Positions 34,031 to 43,870 of a stretch of DNA of 64,000 bases are shown in pieces (within the stretch, counting starts at the first letter, position 1; each line of letters starts with the position of its first letter). The translations under genes were made by a program, and so were the position numbers. Origin of the DNA: Tuctoria greenei (taxonomy: Eukaryota; Streptophyta; Magnoliopsida; Poales; Poaceae). The DNA is taken from positions 156,966,592-157,030,591 of the forward strand of contig JAYESD010000011.1 of the NCBI GenBank assembly GCA_036927565.1, in the 5' to 3' direction. Under the pieces are notes generated by a model. The model had not been told where the DNA came from, ran no database searches, and was given only the letters and a program-made list of their open reading frames with translations.

Positions 34031-34390
34031 GGAACCGAACAACGCTAGCTTTGGCAGAGAGGCACTACGGCAGTCATTGCATCTGGAAACGTGCGTGTGC
34101 CTTGCCTTGCTGAAGCACCACGTAGACTAAATTTGAGAGACACGCGTTACCTCCCAGCACGCAGGATAGCATGCAGCCGTGCAACACAGGAGAGCCGCAC
34201 GCCGGGCGGAGCACCAGGCGCGGGAGGGCACGTTGACTGCCAAGGCACCGATCGACTTGCCGTATGAGTGGGCGGAGAAGACAGTCGTGCGCGGGCAGCA
34301 GATCTCGCGAGGAGAGATCAAAGAGAAGCCCGGCGTGCGACCAGATCCGATCAAGCCAAGACAGATAAATCTGGCGTGAAAGATCGGAGA

Positions 34391-34525
34391 GGAACAGGTG
34401 ACGCTGGCAGGATGAAGCCGACGGGGTGGAACCGGTGACGCCGGCAGGATGGAACCGGTGACGCCGACAGGATGAAGCCGATCGACGGGGTAGAACCGGT
34501 GACGCTGGCAGGATGAAGTGGTGGC
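34391..34525. repeat. Short tandem repeats in the copia 5' leader
   Basis: About four units of GGAACCGGTGACGCCGGCAG-like sequence, interspersed with GATGAAGCCGACGGGGT, lie between the 5' LTR and gag. Confidence 0.78.
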
Positions 34526-34550
34526 TGGGTAGAAAAAAAAAATTAACCTA

Positions 34551-34562
34551 GCTCTTGTACCA
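34551..34562 (-). other. Primer binding site of the copia element
   Basis: Minus-strand TGGTACAAGAGC directly adjoins the 5' LTR. It resembles the initiator tRNA-Met site TGGTATCAGAGC with two changes. Confidence 0.7.
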
Positions 34563-34691
34563 TGTTATAAATAGGGCTTGTATTATTTAGGAGACCGTAG
34601 ATCTCTATAAATAGATGTACAGGGATGCTCAATAAACATAAAAGCCCTTATACAAAAGGGAAATAGAAAACACACCCCTACACCTCTAACA
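34563..34691 (-). repeat. 5' LTR of the copia element
   Basis: Repeat of 29371-29499. It contains CTATAAATAG on the plus strand, TATTTATAG when read in the sense of the element. Confidence 0.93.
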
Positions 34692-35032
34692 CACTTCTCA
34701 CGACGTTGGTCATAATTGCCTTCCTTACTATTGGAATCACCCCAACGCTCTTGTGGAGTACGACGACTATCCACAGAATACTTGGAAGAGTCATCTGACC
34801 ATCTTTCCACTTTGCGTGTATCACCATGTTCCTTCTCTGTCTCCTTCCAACGAGTCCACCGATGGGTTGCATTTGGCTCCCTTTCATCATCATGCCAACG
34901 GTCACGATGTCCAGTTTCACCATCAAGCACAGATGCTCTGAAAACATCCTTTTTCTTTGCAGATAAGCCCGGGTGTTCACTATTCCCTGGTGTCTTAGGA
35001 ACATCCGAGTGGATACCCTGTGAAACAGGATT
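34692..35032 (-). pseudogene. GYF gene, exon 3 proximal part
   Basis: The exon encodes NPVSQGIHSDVPKTPG, then HRWTRWKETEKEHGDTRKVERW and ERWGDSNSKEGNYDQRREK. This Arg/Asp/Glu/Trp-rich region is typical of plant GYF proteins. The acceptor is TATTGCAG (35033-35040). The frame runs into the copia target site AAGTG. Confidence 0.88.
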
Positions 35033-35198
35033 CTGCAATAAATGAAGAAACATATAAAATCATGATTGCACCATATACAAACATGCAGTTAAGACTAATA
35101 TACACCAAAAAAATGTGCTATTTCTGCAATAACCATGTATGATACCAATAACATGATTTCCAGGTGCCAAAGTCTCGCTACTATCTAAGTAGACTAAC

Positions 35199-35266
35199 CT
35201 TATTTTCTCCCACCTTCAGAAGCCACTGAGGAGACAGGGGAATTTCACTATCCATGCCTTGTTTCT
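35199..35266 (-). pseudogene. GYF gene, exon 2
   Basis: 68-bp exon encoding KQGMDSEIPLSPQWLLKVGE and ending NK. The PLSPQWLL motif is characteristic of plant GYF proteins. The acceptor is TTGCAG and the donor is GTTAGT; phase fits one leftover base from exon 1. Confidence 0.9.
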
Positions 35267-35978
35267 CTGCAACAACCAGAATATAGCATGAATCAATGCT
35301 ACAGGAAACAAGCTATGATAACCACAAATATTGGTTAAGCGTTAGAACTCAGTGTAAACAGTTCACTAGCGAAGTAGGTTTCATCTGTTCTAATTGTAAG
35401 TCGAATACTAGGGACATATCTGGGATGAAAGTAATTTGAACAAATATTATTATATATTACTGTGTTCTAAAATGAATTGACTTCATTTACCACAAAAATG
35501 CTGCCAGAACTGCAAATATAATCCAATGCAGGTTATCTATTATTCGGTACAGAAAAACAATTCATATGTAGGGATAGGCCACTGTACGAACTACAAAGTG
35601 AACTACAAAGCGATAAGTTCACGGGGACGGAGGGAGTATTAACCAAATAGATTCAGGCCACTGGTCTTCGACTACATATAGAAAGCTAGGAATATTACCG
35701 CACACATCACAACACCCGCCCGAATCCCCCCAAAACATAGAACGCGCCAGATACTGTTTGCGCCACACTTTTAAACACATCCACGTATCTGGCGCCACCA
35801 CACATAAGTGGTCCAACCACAAACCCAACGCCGGCAATAATAGCACGAAAATCCACCGCTCAACACCCGCCCGAATCCCCCAAAACCTATAACCTAAGCC
35901 ACGGATCGAACGGCTGGACCAGAAATGGATCGGACCAGTCCCCGCGGCGACGGGGGAGGGTGAAATGAGCGTGGGTAC
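35267..35978 (-). other. GYF gene intron 1 with a half-MITE
   Basis: AT-rich intron. At 35585-35636 it holds one arm of a Stowaway-type MITE ending GGACGGAGGGAGTA, similar to the arms at 46821-46900. I see no matching left end. Confidence 0.6.
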
Positions 35979-36054
35979 CTTTGGAGATCTGCGGCGTGGG
36001 AGGGGCGTCGACGGCGAGGCGACGACGGAGGTCAGCATTGGCGCGGTCGGCCAT
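35979..36054 (-). pseudogene. GYF gene, exon 1 with start codon
   Basis: 76 bp encoding MADRANADLRRRLAVDAPPT and then PQISK, the usual plant GYF N-terminus, ending in donor GTACCC with one base left over. The start is the first ATG of the conserved N-terminus. Only 71 bp of apparent leader separate it from the Reina-like element. Confidence 0.9.
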
Positions 36055-36125
36055 GGCGAGCAGCAGCGGCGACGGCGAAAACCCTAGGGCTGGTTGCGGA
36101 GGTTTGGGAGCAGGATGACGGGGGT

Positions 36126-36506
36126 TGTGCTGTCCCTTGGCCGGAGATCGCCGAATCTCCGACGTGAGAGCGCACGGGAGATTTCCGCCGGCGTCGAGCG
36201 CGCGGAGGAACGGCGATAAGAGATTCGTTTCGGTGGAATATCGTTTTTCAGTTCGTTCCTTCCCTCTGTTTCCTTGTTCGGTTACATACTCAGCAGGGGC
36301 ATACCCCCGGACCCACATGCCAGGACTGGCCCACACGTCAGTTCAACTCACCCCGTATTACAACCCGCACTCACGCCGACTCCCACACGGAGCCAGCTCC
36401 TCATCTTCATTGTCCACCTTCTCCGCCTCAGGCCCGTTCCCCTTCCATCTTCTCCACCTTCGGCTTCTCCGCCGCGTCGATCCCTGCCATCGCCGCCGTC
36501 GTCACA
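36126..36506 (-). repeat. 3' LTR of the Reina-like element
   Basis: Direct repeat of 41443-41823. The last 26 codons of gag-pol and its stop (36428) lie inside it. Confidence 0.93.
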
Positions 36507-39500
36507 CCTTCCCCCCCTCCAGCATCGGCTTGTCCCCAAGCCGTGACCTCCGGAAACATCTTCGCCAACACGCTCCAATCCTCCCAAGTCGCCGAATCCA
36601 CCCCAAGAGAAGCCCAGTGCACCTTGACTTGCGTGATCGGACGATTCCCCTTCTTGACCATCCGCCGGTCTAAAATCCCCACCGGCTTCAAAGGCTGGAC
36701 GCTTAAATCTTCAATCTTGGGCAGATCTGAATAGACAGGAGAGTAGTTGGGCGTGTAGGGTTTCAGTTGAGAGACATGGAAGACCGGATGCACCTTGGCG
36801 TCGGCCGGCAGATCCAGGCGGTAAGCAACCTTCCCCACCCTTTCCAGCACTGCATAGGGTCCAAAAAATTTGTAAGCCAACTTAGGGTAAGGTCGATTCA
36901 CCACTGTACTCTGAGCATAGGGCTGAAGCTTTAACAGCACGAGCTCGCCCACCGCAAACTCCCGGTCTACTCTGTTTCTATCAGCTTTTTGTTTCATGCG
37001 ATTTTGAGCAAGCGCCAATTTTTGCTTGAGAAGTTCCATATGACGAACTCTTTCTGTGAGCAACTCTTTGATCTCTTTATCTTCGGTATGAGGTATTGCT
37101 GGAGCTGCCCAGAACTGAGGGTCATATCCATACAGCGCCCGGAAAGGAGTACAAGCAATGGAAGATTGGAAGGATGTATTGTACCAATATTCCGCCATCG
37201 CCAACCAATTCTTCCATTTGTGTGGAGAAGCTTGGACTGCGCATCTGAGGTAAGTCTCTAAGCATTGATTCACTCTCTCAGATTGCCCATCTGTTTGGGG
37301 GTGATAGGATGTAGATAGAAGTAGCTTTACATTCAAACTATGAAACAGATGCTTCCATAAAGTGCTTGTAAATATTTTATCCCTGTCAGATAACATGGTT
37401 TTAGGAAGACCATGTAATTTGATCACTTGTTCCAGCAAAACCTGGGCTACCTTTGGGGCAGTAAAAGGATGCTTCAAGGGTATAAAGTGAGCATATTTAG
37501 ATAGTCTATCCACCACCACCAAAATGGTATCAAAGCCTTCAGATTTAGGTAGCCCTTCAATAAAATCCATAGTGATATCTTGCCACAATTCTTGAGGTAT
37601 AGGTAGGGGTTGTAGCAACCCAGCAGGATGAATATGTTCCCCTTTGGCCTGTTGACACACTTGGCACTGTTTCACAAACTCCTCCACTGCCAGTCTTAAC
37701 CCAGACCACCAGAACATCTTTTTGATTCTTTGATAAGTAGCTTGGATACCTGAATGTCCTCCAATAGCACTGTCATGAAATGCCCCAATTAATTTTGTCC
37801 TCAGTGCAGAATTTGCCCCAACCCAAATAAGACCATTTCTCCTGATAATCCCTTGATGTAATGAGAAACCCAGATTATCAGGGCTATGAATAGCTAATCT
37901 AGCTAACAATTGTTGAGCCTCAGCATCTGTCATATAAGAATTAAGGACCTCCTGAATCCAAACTGGTTGTGCTTCTTGTATGACATGCAAATCCATCATC
38001 TGTCCTCTTCTAGATAGAGCATCAGCAGCCACATTGTCCTTGCCTTTACGGTAGACAATCTTAAAGTTGAGGCCCATCAGCTTGGTCATAGCCTTCCTCT
38101 GAATGTCAGAGTGCAACTGCTGATCCTCTAAAAAACATAGACTCTTGTGGTCAGTCTTAATAATAAACTCTCCACGCTGTAGATATGGACGCCATTTATC
38201 CACAGCCATAATTAAGGCCAAGAATTCTTTCTCATAAATAGACCACCCTTTGCTCTTCACCCCCAAAGCCTTGCTAAGATAAGCCAAAGGTCTATTGTTT
38301 TGCATCAGAACCGCGCCCAGTCCCCAGTCACTAGCATCAGTTTCTACTACAAACGGCTCCTGAAAGTTAGGTAAAGCTAGCACTGGAGTAGACATCATGG
38401 CCTCCTTAAGCTGTTGAAAGGCTACAGTTTCCTCATCTGACCACTGAAAATGTTTCAGTTTCAGAATAGAAGTAAGAGGTTTGGCAATCACCCCATAACC
38501 TTGAACAAATCTTCTGTAATATCCAGTTAACCCTAAGAAAGCTCTCAATTCTGTGAAAGTTGTGGGAGTAGGCCAATCCCTCATAACCTCTGTTTTGACA
38601 GGATCAGTCTGCACTCCTTGTGCTGAAATGATATGCCCCAGATATCTCAACTTTTTTTGAGCAAAGTGGCATTTAGACTCTTTGAGGTAAAACTGATGGG
38701 TATGTAGAGTAGAGAAAACCAGCCTCAAGTGTGCCAGATGGCTATCCAAGGAAGGGCTATAGACTAGTATATCATCAATAAAGACCAAAACAAATTTTCT
38801 AAGAAATGGTGTTAGTATAGAATTCATAGCACACTGAAAAGAAGCAGGGGCATTAGTGAGGCCGAAAGGCATAACCTTAAACTGATAGTGGCCACAATGA
38901 GTCTTGAATGCAGTTTTAAACTCCTCTCCTTGCTTCATGCGAATCTGGTGGTACCCAGATGTCATATCCAAGCTAGAAAATATGACAGCACCTCCCAACT
39001 CATCAATGATCTCTTCCACCAAAGGCATAGGGAATCTGTTCTTGATTGTTAAATCATTAAGCTTCCTGTAGTCAATGCAGAATCTCCAGGACCCATCTTT
39101 CTTTTGCACTAATAGGACAGGTGATGCAAAAGGACTAACACTATGCTCAATTAATCCAGATTTCAATAACTGTGCCACCTGTCTTTCAATCTCAGTCTTA
39201 TGTAATGGAGAGTATTTGTAGGGTCTAGCATTGACTGGAACAGCCCCTGGTATCAAAGGTATAGCATGGTCAAAAGGCCTGCCTGGTGGTAAGGTCTTAG
39301 GATCTTCAAATAAACTTCTGAATTCACCCAACAACTTCTGCACCTCAGGATGATAAGGAACACCCTGGTCCATCTCCTCATCCCCTTCCCCCTTTTTCAT
39401 CACCACCATAGCCCAGACCTCATTTTCCACCAGCAACTGGTTTAACTGACCCGAGGACAAGGGTAATATTTCCAGTTGCTCGCTCTGCTGATCGCCCTGC

Positions 39501-41113
39501 AATTGTACCATTTTCCCTTCCACACTCACATCCAACCGTTTGTGTTTCCAGTCACATTTCATGGGACTGACCGAGGCCAGCCAGTCATAGCCCAGAATAG
39601 CATCATACGCACCTAGAGGCAATACCCTCATATCTGTGGTGAAGGTGACTCCACAACACCCCCATTTCATTTGAGGCACTACCTGAGAGCACACAATTTT
39701 CTCCCCACTTGCAGTGGACACCTGGATAGGGTCACATTCCTGAGTACTCAACCCCATTCTATCCACAAAGGTCTGGTTGATAAATGTCAGAGAACTTCCA
39801 GAATCGACCAACAGCAGCATCATCTTGTTGTGGACCGATGCTCGCAGCCTCATACACGACTCTCCTTGAGTTCCAGACAGGGCATGGTTGGACAAGCAGC
39901 AACACCCTTCGTCCTGCAGATCTTCTTGTTCCAGCTGCAGTAACACTTCATCTGATAAACTCAACTCATGATCAGCCGCAGAGAGCATATTCAACTGTGG
40001 TGGATTCCTTTTAGGACATGTTTGCACATGACCTGGACTATACTGCTCACCACACGCATAGCATAATCCATTAAGTCTCCTATAGTCACGCACTTGCCTT
40101 TCTTTGCTCAAATCCAACCCCACTGAGCCGCCTTTTCCTTCCACCCGAAGTGTGTTACGTGCTGCAATCGAAGCCCGAGTGGTTGAGAACTTCCCTTTGT
40201 CAACCATATCTCTCTGAATCTTTGCAAGCATCGAAGCTCTTGTCACAGACTGAGGCAACTGCGACTGCACTGGTCCTTGCAATTCTGGGCGAAGACCTTT
40301 TATGAACTGTTGTACAAAGAAAACTTCATCCATCTCCGGGTTGTGCATCGCTGTGGCGTAGCAGGCCTCCTCAAAACTAGCCACATACTCTTCCAGCTTC
40401 CCGGTCTGACGCAGATGTAGGAGATCGTACATCGCTTGAGAGTATTCAAAGGACCCGAACTTCTCCTTCACTGCCTCTGAGAACCTGGCCCAAGTACTGA
40501 ATCCCTCATTGCGTTTAAAAATTTGTAGCCATTTTGCTACCTTCCCTTCCATGTGCAGCGATGCAGCTCGAACCCAAAACTCTTCAGCCACCTTGTACAA
40601 GGAGAAATAGTCTTCACACTTATCAAGCCAGATGGTTGGATTATCTCCTGAAAATTTTGGGAACGACAGCTTCATCCACGTTTTGTCCTCAGATGGCCTG
40701 TCGGCAGCCTCCCTCCATGCCTGTCGACCCCCATCGTTCATCTGCCTCCTGCGCCGTGGAGGACGAAGCTCCTCTCTCCGGTCGCTCCCCGGGTCGTCCC
40801 CGCCTCCATGAAACCCTCCAGGACCAACAGGTCGGCGTCGACCCCATGGTTCCGCCCCTTCCGAATCCGATCTGCGTGACCCTCGATCAGATTCGTTCCG
40901 TCGAGCGCGAACCCCAATTTCCAACTCTTCCAATCGACGTCCGAAATCCTCCATGTGCTTGAACAATTCGTCCCTCTCCTTCGCCGCTTGCTCCACCACA
41001 GACGCAGCTAGGGCCTGTTGACCCTGCAACTCCCGCTGGCCATTCGTTAGCCCCTCCAGAAGCCCGAACACACGCTCCCACCGCTCACCTTCCTTCGCCT
41101 GCACCTCCTCCAT
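36428..41113 (-). CDS. Gag-pol polyprotein of the Reina-like element, intact, ending in the 3' LTR
   Basis: 1,561 aa, no internal stop. An N-terminal coiled-coil region precedes gag (LSFPKFSGDNPTIWLDKCED). The zinc knuckle is CYACGEQYSPGHVQTC. Protease has LLVDSGSSLTF (about residue 431) and reverse transcriptase has FIDDILVYS (about 777). RNase H has ETDASDWGLGAVLMQ. Integrase shows GHSGIQATYQRI, CQVCQ, Asp in MDFIEGL, Asp in LSDRDKIF and Glu in GQSERVNQ. A C-terminal chromodomain has VKVHWASLGVDSATWEDW. The reading frame passes through the polypurine tract (GGGEGVTT) and stops in the LTR. All domains are present, so it may be competent. Confidence 0.93.
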   Translation of the reverse strand: MEEVQAKEGERWERVFGLLEGLTNGQRELQGQQALAASVVEQAAKERDELFKHMEDFGRRLEELEIGVRARRNESDRGSRRSDSEGAEPWGRRRPVGPGGFHGGGDDPGSDRREELRPPRRRRQMNDGGRQAWREAADRPSEDKTWMKLSFPKFSGDNPTIWLDKCEDYFSLYKVAEEFWVRAASLHMEGKVAKWLQIFKRNEGFSTWARFSEAVKEKFGSFEYSQAMYDLLHLRQTGKLEEYVASFEEACYATAMHNPEMDEVFFVQQFIKGLRPELQGPVQSQLPQSVTRASMLAKIQRDMVDKGKFSTTRASIAARNTLRVEGKGGSVGLDLSKERQVRDYRRLNGLCYACGEQYSPGHVQTCPKRNPPQLNMLSAADHELSLSDEVLLQLEQEDLQDEGCCCLSNHALSGTQGESCMRLRASVHNKMMLLLVDSGSSLTFINQTFVDRMGLSTQECDPIQVSTASGEKIVCSQVVPQMKWGCCGVTFTTDMRVLPLGAYDAILGYDWLASVSPMKCDWKHKRLDVSVEGKMVQLQGDQQSEQLEILPLSSGQLNQLLVENEVWAMVVMKKGEGDEEMDQGVPYHPEVQKLLGEFRSLFEDPKTLPPGRPFDHAIPLIPGAVPVNARPYKYSPLHKTEIERQVAQLLKSGLIEHSVSPFASPVLLVQKKDGSWRFCIDYRKLNDLTIKNRFPMPLVEEIIDELGGAVIFSSLDMTSGYHQIRMKQGEEFKTAFKTHCGHYQFKVMPFGLTNAPASFQCAMNSILTPFLRKFVLVFIDDILVYSPSLDSHLAHLRLVFSTLHTHQFYLKESKCHFAQKKLRYLGHIISAQGVQTDPVKTEVMRDWPTPTTFTELRAFLGLTGYYRRFVQGYGVIAKPLTSILKLKHFQWSDEETVAFQQLKEAMMSTPVLALPNFQEPFVVETDASDWGLGAVLMQNNRPLAYLSKALGVKSKGWSIYEKEFLALIMAVDKWRPYLQRGEFIIKTDHKSLCFLEDQQLHSDIQRKAMTKLMGLNFKIVYRKGKDNVAADALSRRGQMMDLHVIQEAQPVWIQEVLNSYMTDAEAQQLLARLAIHSPDNLGFSLHQGIIRRNGLIWVGANSALRTKLIGAFHDSAIGGHSGIQATYQRIKKMFWWSGLRLAVEEFVKQCQVCQQAKGEHIHPAGLLQPLPIPQELWQDITMDFIEGLPKSEGFDTILVVVDRLSKYAHFIPLKHPFTAPKVAQVLLEQVIKLHGLPKTMLSDRDKIFTSTLWKHLFHSLNVKLLLSTSYHPQTDGQSERVNQCLETYLRCAVQASPHKWKNWLAMAEYWYNTSFQSSIACTPFRALYGYDPQFWAAPAIPHTEDKEIKELLTERVRHMELLKQKLALAQNRMKQKADRNRVDREFAVGELVLLKLQPYAQSTVVNRPYPKLAYKFFGPYAVLERVGKVAYRLDLPADAKVHPVFHVSQLKPYTPNYSPVYSDLPKIEDLSVQPLKPVGILDRRMVKKGNRPITQVKVHWASLGVDSATWEDWSVLAKMFPEVTAWGQADAGGGEGVTTAAMAGIDAAEKPKVEKMEGERA
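36507..36521 (-). other. Polypurine tract of the Reina-like element
   Basis: Minus-strand GGAGGGGGGGAAGG adjoins the 3' LTR and is translated as part of gag-pol. Confidence 0.82.
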
Positions 41114-41428
41114 CGCGTGTAGAACGAATCGCGTCTGTACCGACGGTTTTGGTGTTGGCGCCGTCTCGATAGGCTGTCGCGCCGCCGATCTCGGAGATCA
41201 GCAGCGACGATGACCCTCTCCTGAGAACAACTCGCGTCGGAATGACGGAATTGGTTGCGTCGTCGGCGCTGTGGTGACCGACCGCACCCTGAACCAACCG
41301 AGAAGGTGACCGGCGGCAAGGGTTGCCGCGCGATCTCACCGCCTCCCTCCTTCCCGGGATTTTACGGCTCAGAGATGCGACACCACCGAGTGTGCGCCGC
41401 CGCCGCCGATCGCAAGGCCGAGGACCAC

Positions 41429-41440
41429 GCTCTGATACCA
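41429..41440 (-). other. Primer binding site, initiator tRNA-Met type
   Basis: Minus-strand TGGTATCAGAGC lies two bases inside the 5' LTR. Confidence 0.9.
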
Positions 41441-41442
41441 GT

Positions 41443-41823
41443 TGTGCTGTCCCTTGGCCGGAGATCGCCGAATCTCCGACGTGAGAGCGCACGGGAGATT
41501 TCCGTCGGCGTCGAGCGCGCGGAGGAACGGCGATAAGAGATTCGTTTCGGTGGAATATCGTTTTTCAGTTCGTTCCTTCCCTCTGTTTCCTTGTTCGGTT
41601 ACATACTCAGCAGGGGCATACCCCCGGACCCACATGCCAGGACTGGCCCACACGTCAGTTCAACTCACCCCGTATTACAACCCGCACTCACGCCGACTCC
41701 CACACGGAGCCAGCTCCTCATCTTCATTGTCCACCTTCTCCGCCTCAGGCCCGTTCCCCTTCCATCTTCTCCACCTTCGGCTTCTCCGCCGCGTCGATCC
41801 CTGCCATCGCCGCCGTCGTCACA
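41443..41823 (-). repeat. 5' LTR of the Reina-like element
   Basis: 381 bp, almost identical to 36126-36506. Confidence 0.93.
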
Positions 41824-42009
41824 GGCGCGAGCGAGCGAAAGTGAGAGGTGGGGCTGCAGTTTCCGGTCGGGATAAAAGACCTGGCGCAGCGCAGCGCAGG
41901 CTTCCTATCGAGGATCTTTTGCGCTTAGACCCCTAGTGAGTGAACTTTCTTAACAGAGACCACTCGAGTGCACTCATGTTTGTTGTTGCAATGGCTATAT
42001 ATTTTGGAA
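41824..42009. other. GC-rich sequence right of the Reina-like element
   Basis: GCGAGCGAGCG-, GATAAAAGAC- and GCAGCGCAGCGCAGG-like sequence. It could hold the former promoter of the GYF gene or of something else; I cannot decide. Confidence 0.35.
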
Positions 42010-43870
42010 TGTTAGATTTATCAAAGTAGTTGGATCTGTTTTGAAAATTTGGTCATTTGTATGTAATATTGAAGAATGCATTTACGCTTGTAGCTACGAT
42101 TATATTTATAACGGTTGCGCGAGCAAAGGAAAGATAGGACTGTAATTTTTGGATCGAATAAGAGACTTCGTGTAGACAAAAGTGTTAGATATATGAAAGT
42201 AGTTAGATCTGTATTGGAATTTTGGTCATTGGCATGTGATATCGAAGAATGCATTTATGCTTGTAGCTACGATTATATTTATAACGGCTGCGTGAGCAAA
42301 GAAAAGCTAAGATTGGAGTTTCTTAACCGAATAAAAGACTCGGTGTAGACGGAAGTGTTCGATTTATCAAAATAGTATGATTTTATTTTGAATTTTTTCA
42401 TTTGTGTGTAATACCAAACAATGCATTTATGCTTGTAGCTATGATGATATTTACCACGGTGGTGTGAGCGGAGGAAAAGTGGGTTTGCAGTTTTCGAAAC
42501 GAATAAAATATTCGGTCCAATCGTTCCTGAGAGATATTTTTGCATCTAGACTCTTTGATTATGTGTTAACTTATTTATTGCTATTTATCTGTTGTTGAAT
42601 GTGCAAATATCTTTTAGTCGCGTTGGCATCAATGGTGCTATATGGCACTCTAAGAGTGCACTTATGTTTGTTGTTGCAGTGATGATACATTTTTAAGTGT
42701 TAAATGCATCAAACTAGTTAGGAGTCATATTAGATTTTTTATCACCTGCGTATAATGTTGAGCACTATATATGTATTTATGCTTGTGACTATGGTGACAG
42801 TACATTTGACGTAGAATTTTTACGTCCAGCTAGATGCGATGGTATTAGACTATGAACGTTTAGGTGTGATGCGAGTGCTATACATGTATTGATGCTCTGG
42901 GGTTTTATTAGATTTTAATCATTCATGTGTAATATTGAGTGTTATATATGCATTTATGGTTGTGGCTACGACGATGATGTATTTGAGACAACGATGGTAT
43001 TAGACTATGTCTAATGACGTATTTGAGGCAATGATGGTATTAGACTATGTCCGTTCAGGTTTAATTTGAGCATTATATATGTATTGATGGATTAGAAGTT
43101 GAATTAGATTTTTGCCCGTTTACATGGAACATTGAACATTATGTATGTATTTACGCTCGTGACTAAGGTGACAACACATTTGACGTGGACCTCCATCCAA
43201 CTACGTGTGATGGTACTGGACTATTACCGTTTAGGTGTATTGTGGAGGGTATATATGTATTGATGTTTTGGGAGTTGTATTGTTTTTTTAGTCATTTAGG
43301 TGTAATATTGAGTTTTATGTATGTATTTATACTTGTAGCTAAGGTGACTACTCATTTGATATAGAGTTGCATTCAACTTGGTGTGGTGGTACCAGACTTC
43401 ATTTAAGTATTGATATGAGCATTATATGTTGGGACTGTCTAGATTCCAGGTGCCTGAGATTTTCTAATTTCAAGCACCGTGTATTTAGTAGCTAATTGCT
43501 TTTAATAACTACTAATTTTTATAATTAATCATCAATCTCTAATTTTGTAGGTTAATCAATTACAAAATTTTTTAGTTTTGTTATTTTACAATTAACACAA
43601 TTCTTATAAATTACGAATTAACAAATAACAAAATAAAAGAAAAAGAAAAAACTTAAGTGCTTGTCCAGCAGCTACCCCTAGTGTCGCGAGTCGCTTGACA
43701 CCAACACCAGATTTAGGCGCTTGTCTTTTAGTATTACCGTTATATTTTTCAGTGATGCTTTAGGAGTCGTATTGGACTTTTGGTTGTTTACTTGCAATGT
43801 TAAGTGTTATACATGTATTTATGTTTATAGTTACCGTGATAACACATTTGACGTATAATTGCATCTAACT
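42010..43870. repeat. Degenerate tandem repeat field, about 175-bp period
   Basis: Units share the order GTAGTTxGATCTG, TTTTGGTCATTTG, GTAATATTGAAGAATGCATTTA and TGCTTGTAGCTACGAT-like blocks, with unit starts near 42015, 42190 and 42360. Weaker units continue to about 43870 with GTATTTATGCTTGTG and GGTATTAGACTATG-like blocks. A segment at about 43430-43735 breaks the pattern and may be an insertion. Only small, unsupported ORFs occur. Confidence 0.7.

Larger units (their letters stand above)
29371..34691 (-). mobile_element. Ty1/copia LTR retrotransposon, minus orientation, short LTRs
   Basis: 5,321 bp with 129-bp LTRs (TGTTAT...CTAACA) and a perfect 5-bp target duplication CACTT (29366-29370 and 34692-34696). 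The domain order gag, protease, integrase, reverse transcriptase, RNase H marks Ty1/copia. The LTRs differ at about five positions. It lies in exon 3 of the GYF gene; removing it and one CACTT restores a continuous reading frame at a Lys-Trp pair. Confidence 0.95.
1..36054 (-). pseudogene. GYF-domain, eIF4E-binding protein gene (EXA1/GIGYF-like), disrupted; 3' end off-window
   Basis: I rebuilt this gene from six minus-strand exon segments whose splice phases agree: 36054-35979, 35266-35199, 35032-28784 (split by a copia element), 28695-28614, 14646-14014, and 13903 leftwards past position 1 (split by a gypsy element). The protein has an N-terminus of the MADRANADLRRRLAVD type, a PLSPQWLL motif, an Arg/Asp/Glu-rich region, an eIF4E-binding motif (YSSIKLL), a GYF domain and a Gln-rich C-terminal half. 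Plant members of this family bind eIF4E-type cap proteins and proline-rich partners and repress translation; Arabidopsis EXA1 is also a potexvirus susceptibility factor. That role is family knowledge. This copy carries two retrotransposons in exons, a third in an intron, one nonsense codon and one frameshift, so no full-length product is expected. The family call is secure; that the gene is silent is inferred. Confidence 0.88.
36126..41823 (-). mobile_element. Ty3/gypsy LTR retrotransposon, Reina-like chromovirus, near-intact, minus orientation
   Basis: 5,698 bp with 381-bp LTRs that differ at a single position by eye (near 36187/41504). One uninterrupted gag-pol ORF of 1,561 codons is present, with a tRNA-iMet primer site and a polypurine tract. 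Short LTRs, one ORF and a C-terminal chromodomain point to the Reina clade. The flanking pentamers (GGGGT and GGCGC) do not match, unusual for so young an element. It sits in the leader or promoter of the GYF gene. Confidence 0.92.
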
